Origin: Ignavibacteriaceae bacterium
Lineage (GTDB): Bacteria > Bacteroidota > Ignavibacteria > Ignavibacteriales > Ignavibacteriaceae
Direction: 5' to 3'
DNA length: 64,000 nt
NCBI GenBank assembly: GCA_013360295.1
Contig: JABWCL010000007.1
Span: 1 to 64,000, forward strand
Position 1 is the first letter of the stretch, and every line of letters begins with the position of its first letter. The position numbers and the translations under genes were made by a program. This document shows, piece after piece, positions 46,434-54,909 of the stretch. The notes under the pieces are model-generated. The model saw nothing but the letters and a program-made list of their open reading frames with translations. It made no database searches and was not told the DNA's origin.

Positions 46434-46461
46434 ATAATATACATTATCAGTAATATATTAT
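46434..46461. terminator. Possible AT-rich bidirectional hairpin between convergent genes
   Basis: ATAATAT-ACATTA (46434-46446) and TAATATATTAT (46451-46461) pair imperfectly (two bulged bases) around the loop TCAG in the 76-base gap between the lipid kinase and the opposing dehydrogenase. The stem is only A/T, so termination is uncertain. Confidence 0.3.
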
Positions 46462-46491
46462 GCAAATTAAGCCCTTTTAAGGATGTTTATA

Positions 46492-47340
46492 TCAATATTT
46501 ATAGAATCCTTCGCCGCTCTTTCTTCCTAATTTATTAGCTGCAACCATCTTTTTCAGCAATGGACAAGGTCTGTATTTTGAATCCTGAAAACCATCATAT
46601 AGAACATTCATTATAGCCAGACACACATCTAATCCGATAAAGTCTGCAAGTGTCAATGGTCCCATAGGATGATTCATACCAAGTTTCATGACACTGTCAA
46701 TATCCTCTGCCTTAGCTACCCCTTCCATAAGAGTATAGATAGCCTCATTTATCATTGGCATAAGAATACGGTTTGAGATAAATCCCGGGTAATCTGAGAC
46801 TTCAACCGGCACTTTATCAAGAATAACAGTCAGATCCCGGATCAGGCTATATGTCTTATCTGAAGTAGAATATCCTCGAATGATTTCAACAAGTTTCATA
46901 ACAGGAACTGGATTCATAAAGTGCATCCCGATAAAGCTATCCGGTCGGCCTGTGTTAGCCAATTCAGTTATCGATATGGATGAAGTATTTGAGGCAAAGA
47001 TACATTCAGGTTTAACAACTTTATCTAATATATTGAATATATTAAGCTTAGCTTCTTTATCCTCGTAAATTGCTTCAATAACGAGATCTGTTTGACTCGA
47101 AACTGATTCAGGTCCGATGCATCTGCTAATATTCGATAAAGCGCCGCTTTTAGCATCCTCGGATATTGTGCCTTTTTTAAGCATTCTATCGAGATTAGAT
47201 GTAATGTTAACCAATGCCTTAGAATAAGCTTCTTCATTGACCTCGACCAACTGAACCTTGTAATTTTTTAGGGCAAACACGGTGGCAATACCATTCCCCA
47301 TTGTACCTCCGCCTACCACGGCTACAAGACTAATACTCAT
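46492..47340 (-). CDS. 3-hydroxyacyl-CoA dehydrogenase (3-hydroxybutyryl-CoA dehydrogenase type)
   Basis: A 282-residue NAD(P)-dependent enzyme of beta-oxidation or butanoate metabolism. The N-terminal Rossmann motif is VAVVGGGTMGNGIATVFA; the catalytic His is in GMHFMNPVPVMKLVEII; Asn and the C-terminal dimerisation segment (NHPMGPLTLADFIGLD) are conserved, ending GEGFYKY. Length matches stand-alone Hbd/PaaH. AGAAAGGAAAG upstream is a good ribosome binding site; the gene stands alone between two gaps. Confidence 0.94.
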   Translation of the reverse strand: MSISLVAVVGGGTMGNGIATVFALKNYKVQLVEVNEEAYSKALVNITSNLDRMLKKGTISEDAKSGALSNISRCIGPESVSSQTDLVIEAIYEDKEAKLNIFNILDKVVKPECIFASNTSSISITELANTGRPDSFIGMHFMNPVPVMKLVEIIRGYSTSDKTYSLIRDLTVILDKVPVEVSDYPGFISNRILMPMINEAIYTLMEGVAKAEDIDSVMKLGMNHPMGPLTLADFIGLDVCLAIMNVLYDGFQDSKYRPCPLLKKMVAANKLGRKSGEGFYKY

Positions 47341-47450
47341 AAAACTTTCCTTTCTGTGGAATAGAATTAATTATTAAAAAAAAGTATAAAAAACCGGAGC
47401 ACGCTCTAAACCAATTATGGAATTTGAAATAATGCAAAGGTATTAAACAA

Positions 47451-48602
47451 TTAATTGATTTCATATCCGGTTAAACCTGAATACAAATAATTAATATCAG
47501 CTAAAGCATAGATCAGATTGAAAATAAGAATGGAGAGATTGACATTCGTTTTATCTGCTATTCTTTTGTAATTCTCCAATTTGGACTGAAGTACCCGGAC
47601 ATTCATCTTATTATAGCGGTTTCTGAATTTTTCCATCGGAACTGCAAATTCAGCAAAATAGAGTTCCTGACCGGAAGTTTTACTTCTCTCCACGTCCCGG
47701 AACCAGATAGTAAGCAACTCTAGCAGAAACAAAAAATTATCAGGCTCGTTCTCACAGAATTCGTCTACCATTTTAAACGCGGAATTAAATTTGCCGGTAA
47801 GAATGAACCTTAATAGCTCAATGATTAGGTTGCGCACATCACCGCTTGAATGCCCGATAATATCCAGCAAGTGAGTCACTGAACCTTTTGATAATGGGAG
47901 AAAATCCTTGTAACTATTATAATCAAGTTCAAAATAGTGGTTTATAACGCCTGTTATTTCATCCTCAGAGAGAGTCCCAAAATTTACTGTCCAACTCCGA
48001 GAGAGGATCGTTTCTTTAAGTGAATTAACAGATGATGTGGTAAGGATAAATGTTGTATTATCAGGCGGTTCCTCTAATATCTTTAAAAGCGAGTTCTGGG
48101 CCGGTTCATTCATTAAATCAGCTTCAAGAATGATTACTACTACCCTTTCTCCTTTACCGCGATTCAGGGAGAGAATACGTACGATTTCACGAATGCTGTT
48201 AATCTTTATTTGGTTTGCTCCCGGTATCAGGATTTCGGAATAAGGATTAAGAATTTTCTGTTTTTGCTGTTCTTTAATAAGCTCGATTTCTTTTGCGGTA
48301 AGTTTTTCCAGAGGATGGTCATCTTGATCTTCATTTTTCCCTCTCGGCAATGCGTAGGTTAAAATGATTGAGCCCCGTCCGATAAGCGATTCAATATCCA
48401 GCCAGGACTCCCCTTTTGATTCACGGCCCAGGCTGATAAAATTTTCTGCAAACTTATAGGCTGCACAGTCTTTACCGACGCCTGAATAGCCGCTAAAGAT
48501 CAGTGACTGGGGAATAGTTTGAGAATTTAGTAAAATTTCAAGGAAATATTTGACCTGGTTTTGACCGTAAAATCCTTGCCAATTCACACTGCTGCCAGGC
48601 AC
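47451..48602 (-). CDS. holB: DNA polymerase III delta-prime-like clamp loader subunit
   Basis: 383 residues, AAA+ clamp-loader family. It starts with FYGQNQVKYFLEILLNSQTI and LIFSGYSGVGKDCAAYKFAE; the Walker A lysine is present but is followed by Asp rather than Thr/Ser. The signature LMNEPAQNSLLKILEEPPDNTTFIL and ILSRSWTVNFGTL (SRC-like arginine motif) are clear. The zinc-binding cysteine cluster usual between the Walker motifs is absent; the region has a charged insertion instead. GTG start. It is nine bases downstream of the DUF2795 gene. Confidence 0.87.
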   Translation of the reverse strand: MPGSSVNWQGFYGQNQVKYFLEILLNSQTIPQSLIFSGYSGVGKDCAAYKFAENFISLGRESKGESWLDIESLIGRGSIILTYALPRGKNEDQDDHPLEKLTAKEIELIKEQQKQKILNPYSEILIPGANQIKINSIREIVRILSLNRGKGERVVVIILEADLMNEPAQNSLLKILEEPPDNTTFILTTSSVNSLKETILSRSWTVNFGTLSEDEITGVINHYFELDYNSYKDFLPLSKGSVTHLLDIIGHSSGDVRNLIIELLRFILTGKFNSAFKMVDEFCENEPDNFLFLLELLTIWFRDVERSKTSGQELYFAEFAVPMEKFRNRYNKMNVRVLQSKLENYKRIADKTNVNLSILIFNLIYALADINYLYSGLTGYEIN

Positions 48603-48610
48603 AGGATAAA

Positions 48611-48832
48611 TTAAAGTTCGTCTTCGTTAAAAAAGTAGTCATCATCTGTCGGGAAGTCCGGCCAGATATCTTCAATTGATTCGTAGGGTTCATCGGAATC
48701 TTCGAGTTCCCTGAGATTTTCAATTACTTCAAGAGGTGCACCGATTCTTTCAGCATAGTCAATCAATTCTTCTTTTGTTGCAGGCCAGGGTGCGTCGTCA
48801 AGATAAGATGCAAGTTCGATTGTCCAAATCAT
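48611..48832 (-). CDS. Small acidic DUF2795 family protein
   Basis: A 73-residue very acidic protein that begins MIWTIELASYLDDAPWPATK and ends with a run rich in Asp, Glu, Tyr and Phe. It belongs to DUF2795, found through the Bacteroidetes/Chlorobi group, function unknown. ATG 48832 lies four bases after the M23 peptidase stop; the frame continues upstream but only inside that gene. Placed between the peptidase and holB genes. Confidence 0.85.
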   Translation of the reverse strand: MIWTIELASYLDDAPWPATKEELIDYAERIGAPLEVIENLRELEDSDEPYESIEDIWPDFPTDDDYFFNEDEL

Positions 48833-48836
48833 TTCG

Positions 48837-49775
48837 TTAGTTCGGTTTTTTTTCGCTATTGTCTTTGGTGAATAACTGAGTATCTTCGAAGAAAAATCCT
48901 TCAGGGTCAACGTGGATACCATTATGTTTTACTTCGTAATGCAGATGCGGACCGACTGACAGACCTGTACTACCTGTTTTCGCGACCAAATCTCCTCTTT
49001 TTACGGATTGCCCTTCCTGGACTTTGATATCTGAAAGGTGCGCATACATTGTGGAGTAACCAAATCCATGATCAATTTCCAGTGTTTTACCGAATCCCCC
49101 CCTGGTACCGGCAAAGACCACAATTCCATCACCGGGGGCTATTACAGGAGTCCCAACATCGGTAATGATATCGATACCCTCGTGCATCCGGTATACATTA
49201 TATATAGGGTGCAGTCTCATCCCAAAGCCCTGGGTTCCAAGAGTCCCCTCGCATGGTTTGAGCGCCGGAATAGCTTTATATAGGCCTTTATTTTTATTCA
49301 AAGTACGTGAAATCTGATGAAGGTAGTTTTTCTCGTATTCAAACTGGTGTGTGATCTCGTCAATATATTCGATAGATTTTGAAAGGTCCCAGGATTTACC
49401 GAGTCTCAGGTAATTCAGAATATTACCAACTGCGCCGCCAGTAGCCGGGTTACCGGGAGCTACGATTCTTGGTGGAAGGTTTGCAGCCACTCTCAACTGG
49501 TCGTTAGCAGAGGCTAGAGTATCAATTTCCAGTTCAAGCCTCTTAAAGTCGTCGGTGATATTCTGGAGTTTACTCCTTAAATACTGGTTCTCCTGCTGAA
49601 GAGCACTGAGGTTCTTCGGAGGATTGATTATAGAATTGTAAAGATAAACACCGCCCGTTATTATCCCGGCTGTAACCAGGATAATAATAGTCGTATATAA
49701 CGCCATATAGGCTTTATAATTTTTTATCTCTACAAAATTAAGTTTTGATTTTGAAAAGAAATAAATATTTTTCAT
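48837..49775 (-). CDS. M23 family (LytM) peptidoglycan endopeptidase
   Basis: A 312-residue inner-membrane-anchored protein: one transmembrane helix (ALYTTIIILVTAGIITGGVYL, about 25-45), a coiled coil (about 57-92), then the LytM domain with zinc ligands in MHEGIDI (His and Asp) and HLHYEVK. All ligands are present, so it is probably active against peptide crosslinks, unlike EnvC/NlpD activators. Its place with ctpA, dacB and Wzi-like genes in the same strand run fits cell envelope maintenance. Confidence 0.92.
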   Translation of the reverse strand: MKNIYFFSKSKLNFVEIKNYKAYMALYTTIIILVTAGIITGGVYLYNSIINPPKNLSALQQENQYLRSKLQNITDDFKRLELEIDTLASANDQLRVAANLPPRIVAPGNPATGGAVGNILNYLRLGKSWDLSKSIEYIDEITHQFEYEKNYLHQISRTLNKNKGLYKAIPALKPCEGTLGTQGFGMRLHPIYNVYRMHEGIDIITDVGTPVIAPGDGIVVFAGTRGGFGKTLEIDHGFGYSTMYAHLSDIKVQEGQSVKRGDLVAKTGSTGLSVGPHLHYEVKHNGIHVDPEGFFFEDTQLFTKDNSEKKPN

Positions 49776-49810
49776 ACGAGTCGCAAAATATAAAAAATAT
49801 TAGAAGCTTA

Positions 49811-49838
49811 CAAGAAAAATTTACCCTTTTTAAAGGGT
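49811..49838 (-). terminator. Rho-independent terminator downstream of hprK
   Basis: Read on the minus strand, ACCCTTT/AAAGGGT (49823-49829 and 49832-49838 in plus coordinates) form a seven-base stem whose innermost bases probably open to a four-base loop. A T-rich run (AAATTTTT) follows at about 49822-49815. It falls 16 bases after the hprK stop codon and before the promoter region of the M23 gene. Confidence 0.6.
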
Positions 49839-49853
49839 TATTTTATCCCCGGA

Positions 49854-50867
49854 TTATTCGAAATCGTGCTCGAAATAGTTGACTCCACGCTCCAATTTCG
49901 TGGTTTTTTCGCGGATTTTTGATGCAATTGATGTTGTAAAGATTTTAGCGGAATCGTATCCATAATGCTTTAGAAGGTACTGCAAGGCAATGACCTCTGA
50001 TATAACCGTAATATTCTTACCGGGGAGTATCGGGAGTTTTATATACGGTATATCGACATCAAGGATTGAAGTATTGGTGTCGTCCAATCCGGTACGGGTA
50101 TATTCGTGCCCCTCTACCCAGTGTTCGAGTTCAACAATTACTTCAAGTCTTTTTTGATAGCGGATCGCTCTGATCCCGAACATCTTTTCAATATTCAGGA
50201 ACCCGAGTCCGCGTATCTCCATAAAGTGTTTAACTAACTCTGTCCCAGAGCCCATAAGTATGTTGGCACCCTTTTTCGTCAGAATTATTATGTCATCCGC
50301 GACCAGGCGATGACCCCTTTCTACCAGGTCGAGAGCGACTTCACTTTTTCCAATACCTGATTTACCAACAAAAAGAATTCCCACGCCATAGACATCGACA
50401 AAGGAACCATGGATTGACGCCCGGGGTGCAAACTGGTCATCAAGGAAATCTCCAATCAGGTATGTTAATTTAGTGGTGGACAACGAAGTAGAAAATAACG
50501 GAATATTAAATTCGTTTGCCAGATCAATCATTTCCTTAAAGGGAGAGTTATTATCCGTAAGGATTATGCAGGGTATCTGAAATTCGAATAGCCTCCTGAT
50601 ACTCTGGGAACGTTCGGATTCGGAAAGGTGGGTCAGATATCTCATCTCAGTGTTCCCCATGATCTGTACACGGGTATAAGAGAACAATTCAACAAAGCCG
50701 GCCAGGGCTAACCCCGGCCGGTGTAAATTCTGATCAAATATTTTTCTTGACAGACCGGATTCATCAGATAACAAATTAAGATTAAAGCGGTTTTTAACGT
50801 TATCGTAAAAGAACCTTATATCAATAAATTCTTTCTTGGTTATCGATTTCTTATCTATCTTGATCAT
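49854..50867 (-). CDS. hprK: HPr(Ser) kinase/phosphorylase
   Basis: A bifunctional enzyme that phosphorylates HPr on serine, 337 residues. N-terminal domain 1-135, then the kinase domain with the P-loop GKSGIGKSEVALDLVERGH, RLVADD, and the HprK signature EIRGLGFLNIEKMFG. No sugar PTS gene or HPr is in the window. It follows hpf by two bases, so stationary-phase ribosome protection and this kinase are produced together. Confidence 0.94.
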   Translation of the reverse strand: MIKIDKKSITKKEFIDIRFFYDNVKNRFNLNLLSDESGLSRKIFDQNLHRPGLALAGFVELFSYTRVQIMGNTEMRYLTHLSESERSQSIRRLFEFQIPCIILTDNNSPFKEMIDLANEFNIPLFSTSLSTTKLTYLIGDFLDDQFAPRASIHGSFVDVYGVGILFVGKSGIGKSEVALDLVERGHRLVADDIIILTKKGANILMGSGTELVKHFMEIRGLGFLNIEKMFGIRAIRYQKRLEVIVELEHWVEGHEYTRTGLDDTNTSILDVDIPYIKLPILPGKNITVISEVIALQYLLKHYGYDSAKIFTTSIASKIREKTTKLERGVNYFEHDFE

Positions 50868-50869
50868 AT

Positions 50870-51166
50870 TTAATGCTTGATTCTTTTTGTTTTTCTTTTC
50901 TTTAACTGGGTAATTATTTTTTCAGTACACTTGCGGACAGACGGCTCAAAGTCCTCACTCTCACAAGTGGCGGTAAGAGTGTGCTCAGGAACGCGGATAA
51001 TTAATTCAGCAATTTTCACGCTTTCCTTTTGATTCTGAAAACTGAGTATAACTTCTGCCTCAATTATATCATCAGCGAATCGCTCGAGAGCACTCACTTC
51101 ATCTTTAATAAATTCCTTAAGAGTATCTCTGGCTTTAAATTTACGGGCAGTTATATTGATTTTCAT
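50870..51166 (-). CDS. hpf: Ribosome hibernation promoting factor, short form
   Basis: A 98-residue YfiA/HPF-type protein that binds the 30S decoding channel to inactivate ribosomes. The beta-alpha-beta-beta-beta-alpha pattern, INITARKFKARDTLKEFI and the basic C-terminal tail (KKRKTKRIKH) fit. The long form's C-terminal dimerisation domain is missing. A strong GGAGTTCTT ribosome binding site precedes ATG 51166. Confidence 0.92.
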   Translation of the reverse strand: MKINITARKFKARDTLKEFIKDEVSALERFADDIIEAEVILSFQNQKESVKIAELIIRVPEHTLTATCESEDFEPSVRKCTEKIITQLKKRKTKRIKH

Positions 51167-51179
51167 AAGAACTCCTTAA

Positions 51180-52070
51180 TTATGATTTAGGATGAGTTTT
51201 TTTATAAACAGACTTAAGCCTTTCGATGCTTACTCTGGTATAAACTTGCGTTGTGGATAGGTCACTGTGACCCAGTATCTCTTTTATTGCAATAAGATCA
51301 GCTCCGTTATCGAGCATATGGGTCGCTGAACTATGCCTCAGTATATGGGGGCTTTTCTTTTTGAGTTCTGTGGTTTGTGACAAAAACTTGTTAACGTAGT
51401 TATAAAGACTCTTCTGGCTCAATTTCTTATCTTCCTTTGTAATCAGATAAGCTTTTGAATTTGTTTTCAGTACTGGTTCCTGCTGAAGGTAATCTGAAAA
51501 TAATTTTTGACTTTTTGCGCCAAGTGGTACAATCCTTGTCTTACTTCCCTTTCCAAGAACACGGATGGTAGATTTCTCCCAGTTTATATCGCTGATTTTC
51601 ACCGACAATGCCTCGATACTACGAAGTGAACATCCATATAGTAATTCAAATATTACTTTGAATTTCATCGAATCTCTTTTGGTTATACGGCAAAAATTAT
51701 CAATCCTCTCGAAGATAATATCATAATGAGCCTGATTAATAACCTGAGGCAGCCTCTTCTCCAGTTTTGGGTTCCTAATTCCAGTCAAAGGATTAGCGGT
51801 AATCAGATTCTGCCTGAGCAGATATCTGTAAAAGCCTCTCAAGGTGGAAAGGTGTCTCGTTACACTCCTCTTTGAAACACCCTCTTTATCAAGGAAGTCA
51901 ATATATCTTCTGATTATTCGTTTGGAAACCTTGGAGATATCGTAACCGAATCCGGTGCAGTAGGAGTTATATTTATCCAGATCTTCTGAATAAGCGCGTA
52001 CAGTATTTGAAGAGAAGCGCCTTACCGAGGACAATTTATCCAGGAATTCAGAGATGACGGGATTATTCAT
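51180..52070 (-). CDS. Tyrosine recombinase XerC/XerD
   Basis: A 296-residue site-specific recombinase, the size of chromosome-dimer-resolving Xer proteins. N-terminal SAM-like DNA-binding domain (about 5-90), catalytic domain with Arg150 (GCSLRSIEA), Lys174 (GKGSKTR), His242 and Arg245 (HILRHS), His268 (LGHSDL) and Tyr277 (TQVYTR). It overlaps the topA stop (TGATG), a widely conserved order. XerC versus XerD is not resolvable here. Confidence 0.93.
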   Translation of the reverse strand: MNNPVISEFLDKLSSVRRFSSNTVRAYSEDLDKYNSYCTGFGYDISKVSKRIIRRYIDFLDKEGVSKRSVTRHLSTLRGFYRYLLRQNLITANPLTGIRNPKLEKRLPQVINQAHYDIIFERIDNFCRITKRDSMKFKVIFELLYGCSLRSIEALSVKISDINWEKSTIRVLGKGSKTRIVPLGAKSQKLFSDYLQQEPVLKTNSKAYLITKEDKKLSQKSLYNYVNKFLSQTTELKKKSPHILRHSSATHMLDNGADLIAIKEILGHSDLSTTQVYTRVSIERLKSVYKKTHPKS

Positions 52071-54385
52071 CACTCATCCAGGTCTTCGGAATACTCAGTA
52101 ACTATCTCGTGTGAGCATGCCGGACACTTCAGATAATTTCCTTTCTTTTTTGCGTAGCGCTCCTCAAGATAGTTATTTGCACATTCAGGACAGGAATCAT
52201 TGACAGGTTTATACCAGGCAACGAAATCACACTTCGGGTAATTTGAACATCCATAGAACATTTTTCCCTTTCTGGATTTCCTGATTATCACTTCTCCTGT
52301 TTGACATTTAGGACAACTTAAATTCAGTGATATATTTTTAACAAAATCACAGTCGGGGTATTTTTCACAGCCGATGAATTTTCCATAACGACTATTCCTA
52401 TAAACGGTCCGGTTGCCGCATTTTTCGCAAGTTTCGCCGGTATATTCAACTTCGGTTGCTTTCCCCGATACCTCCTTGAGTGATTTAATATTAGAGCACT
52501 CAGGGTAGTTATTGCACGCAAGGAATCTGCCAAAGCGTCCCATCTTCATGTCCATTTCCCCTCCGCATTTCTCGCAAATAATCTTTTCGATATTTGCTTC
52601 AACCTGTTTTAAGGCATCCGAAAACGGAATGTAAAAATCGCTCAGCACTTCTACGTAGCCATTTTCGGACTGGGCGATCTGATCCAGTTCTGCCTCCATT
52701 CGCGCAGTAAAACCAACATCCACAATATTAGGGAAATTCCTCACGAGAATTGAATTTATTTTGAGTCCCAGATCTGTTGGAAACAGTGTCCGGTCCTTTA
52801 TAGTTACATATTCCCTGTCAATTATTGTACTGAGAATTGAGGAGTATGTACTCGGTCGTCCGATACCCTTACTTTCAAGCTCTTTGATCAAGGAACTCTC
52901 CGTATAACGCGGTGGTGGTTTTGTAAAATGCTGTGTAAGTTTCAGGTCTTCAATGTACATTTTCTGTTTTATTTCAAGGCCTGCAGGCAGGATTTCATTC
53001 TTCGCTTCAGCTTTGTCTTCCTCTTTACCGGAAGGCTCCTGCTGCTCGGAATATAATTTCATATATCCCTCAAATATAAGCGCCTGACCGTAAGCCTTGA
53101 ATAAGAATTTGCCTGCGTTGATCTCCACAACGGTTGTCTCTAAAACAGCATTCTTCATCTGAGAGGCCAGGAAACGATTCCATATCAGCGAATATAATTT
53201 GTATATATTATCATCTACGAATGGTTTAACCACTTCCGGAGGATATTGCAGTGATGTAGGCCGGATTGCCTCATGAGCGTCCTGGGCTGTGGGATTTTTA
53301 CTCTTGTTATAATAGTTCGGACTCTCAGGAACAAAATCATTACCATATTTCTCACCAATAAAATTCCTCGCGTCGTCTACTATTTCCTTGCTTAGTCTGG
53401 TGGAATCGGTTCTCATATATGTTATAAGTCCAACCCTGCCCGAATTTCCTATCTCAAGACCCTCATATAGTTTCTGCGCCAGGGTCATTGTTTGTCTTGC
53501 CCTGAATCTAAGAACCTTGGAGGCCTCTGACTGCAATGTGCTCGTTATAAAAGGTGCCGCAGGATTACGGCGGATAGTGCGTTTTGAAATGTTTGAAATA
53601 AGGAAGTCTTTTTCCTCCTTGATTTCATTATAATATTTCCGGGTGGTTGCCTCATCCGGAAGTTCAATGTGGTTCTGCAAAAACTCGACATATCTGGGGT
53701 CATTCTTATCATGTGTAAAAAGTTTTACCTCTCTACCATCGATGGAATAAAGTTTAGCCTTAAAGGTTCCTCCCAGATGGTTATCAAAAATTCCCCAGAT
53801 CGACCAATACTCATTGATCCTGAACCTGCTAATCTCTTCCTCTTTCTCACATATCAGTCTGAGGGCAACAGACTGAACCCTGCCGGCAGACAGGGGGGTT
53901 TGAGATTCTTCGATCGCTGCTTTCCATAGGAATGGGCTTATTTTATACCCGATAATTCTGTCCATCACCCTTCTTGCTCTCTGCGAAGAGACTAGCGGCA
54001 AATGGATTTCCCTTGGTGAATCCATTCCCCGTTTAATTCCATTCTGGGTTATTTCATTGAAGAGTACACGATACACGTTCTTCTGTCCTGCCGGGAGTAT
54101 GTCGGCAATATCCTGTGCTATTGCCTCACCTTCACGGTCAGGATCTGTGGCTATGTAAACACTTTTTGCTTTGGCTGCGATAGTTTTGATTCTTTTGATG
54201 ATTTCCCCTTTACCTCTGATAGTAACGAACTGTGGGGTGAAGTTATCAAAATCAATTCCAATCTTACTTTTAGGTAAATTTTTAAAGTGACCGACCGTTG
54301 CCTCAACTATATAGTTCTTCCCTAAATATTTATTGATCGTCTTGGCTTTTGCGGGAGATTCCACTATTACAAGATTCTTACTCAT
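52070..54385 (-). CDS. topA: DNA topoisomerase I
   Basis: Type IA topoisomerase (771 residues) that relaxes negative supercoils. Toprim domain: SKNLVIVESPAKAKTI and ATDPDREGEAIA; active-site Tyr323 in GLITYMRTDSTRLS. The C-terminus has four zinc ribbons (CEKCGG/CNNYPEC, CEKCGN/CEKYPDC, CPKC/CSNYPKC, CPEC/CPAC). ATG 54385 is chosen, as the MSKNLVIVESP start is conserved; the frame extends to 54445 with unrelated residues. It overlaps xer by one base. Confidence 0.97.
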   Translation of the reverse strand: MSKNLVIVESPAKAKTINKYLGKNYIVEATVGHFKNLPKSKIGIDFDNFTPQFVTIRGKGEIIKRIKTIAAKAKSVYIATDPDREGEAIAQDIADILPAGQKNVYRVLFNEITQNGIKRGMDSPREIHLPLVSSQRARRVMDRIIGYKISPFLWKAAIEESQTPLSAGRVQSVALRLICEKEEEISRFRINEYWSIWGIFDNHLGGTFKAKLYSIDGREVKLFTHDKNDPRYVEFLQNHIELPDEATTRKYYNEIKEEKDFLISNISKRTIRRNPAAPFITSTLQSEASKVLRFRARQTMTLAQKLYEGLEIGNSGRVGLITYMRTDSTRLSKEIVDDARNFIGEKYGNDFVPESPNYYNKSKNPTAQDAHEAIRPTSLQYPPEVVKPFVDDNIYKLYSLIWNRFLASQMKNAVLETTVVEINAGKFLFKAYGQALIFEGYMKLYSEQQEPSGKEEDKAEAKNEILPAGLEIKQKMYIEDLKLTQHFTKPPPRYTESSLIKELESKGIGRPSTYSSILSTIIDREYVTIKDRTLFPTDLGLKINSILVRNFPNIVDVGFTARMEAELDQIAQSENGYVEVLSDFYIPFSDALKQVEANIEKIICEKCGGEMDMKMGRFGRFLACNNYPECSNIKSLKEVSGKATEVEYTGETCEKCGNRTVYRNSRYGKFIGCEKYPDCDFVKNISLNLSCPKCQTGEVIIRKSRKGKMFYGCSNYPKCDFVAWYKPVNDSCPECANNYLEERYAKKKGNYLKCPACSHEIVTEYSEDLDE

Positions 54386-54483
54386 TAACTGGATGTGACC
54401 TGCTTTCGTATGATAAATAAAATTATCTCGACTGCAAATAAACACTTTTTTTATTATAAGTCAAATCTGCAGTGTGACGAAGT

Positions 54484-54909
54484 TCAACTATTTGGTGAAA
54501 ATTTCACCAAAAGTTCATTTTCTTTCCGTTTCATTTTTTTCTTTTTATAGGCTGTTTTATCATCAAATCCCATAATGTGAAGGATTCCATGAATAATCAG
54601 CCGGAATATTTCCTGGTTTACTGGCACTTTGTACTTACCAGCATTTATCTCTGCAACTTCAGAACAAATGTAGATTTCTGCCTCAATTGGTTCCCCGGTA
54701 CCGGAATACGCAAAAGTAATGATATCTGTCGGATAATTATGTTTAAGATACTCTTTATTGATTTTGTGTATTGTTGATTCGGTTACAAAGACGAATTCCA
54801 GTGATTTAAGTGAAAAACCAAATTCATTTTTGAGAGAACTTACAAGTTCGATTACGGACTTCTTCTTGATTTTAAGCCCCTGTTCGGCGGAAATCTTAAG
54901 ATTTTTCAT
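54484..54909 (-). CDS. ybeY: Endoribonuclease YbeY
   Basis: A 141-residue UPF0054 single-strand RNA nuclease involved in 16S rRNA 3' end maturation. The metal motif is IIHGILHIMGFDD (His107, His111) with Asp117 where most bacteria have the third His (GYDH). Bacteroidetes proteins often have a substitution at this position, so it is probably lineage-typical rather than inactivating. It overlaps the gamma carbonic anhydrase gene by 14 bases. A 21-base palindrome covers the last codons. Confidence 0.92.
   Translation of the reverse strand: MKNLKISAEQGLKIKKKSVIELVSSLKNEFGFSLKSLEFVFVTESTIHKINKEYLKHNYPTDIITFAYSGTGEPIEAEIYICSEVAEINAGKYKVPVNQEIFRLIIHGILHIMGFDDKTAYKKKKMKRKENELLVKFSPNS
54491..54511. 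repeat. 21-base perfect palindrome at the 3' end of ybeY
   Basis: TTTGGTGAAA (54491-54500), central A, TTTCACCAAA (54502-54511). As RNA it can fold into an eight-base stem with a five-base loop but has no T run, so it is not a classical terminator. It overlaps the last sense codons of ybeY. Confidence 0.5.

Noticed and set aside
47341-47450. Terminator in the gap after holB
   Set aside because: GAGCGTGCTC followed by T-rich sequence on the minus strand looked promising, but only three or four pairs can form around a workable loop.
48833-48922. Longer start for the DUF2795 protein
   Set aside because: The extra 30 residues come from inside the M23 peptidase gene; family members begin at MIWTIELA.
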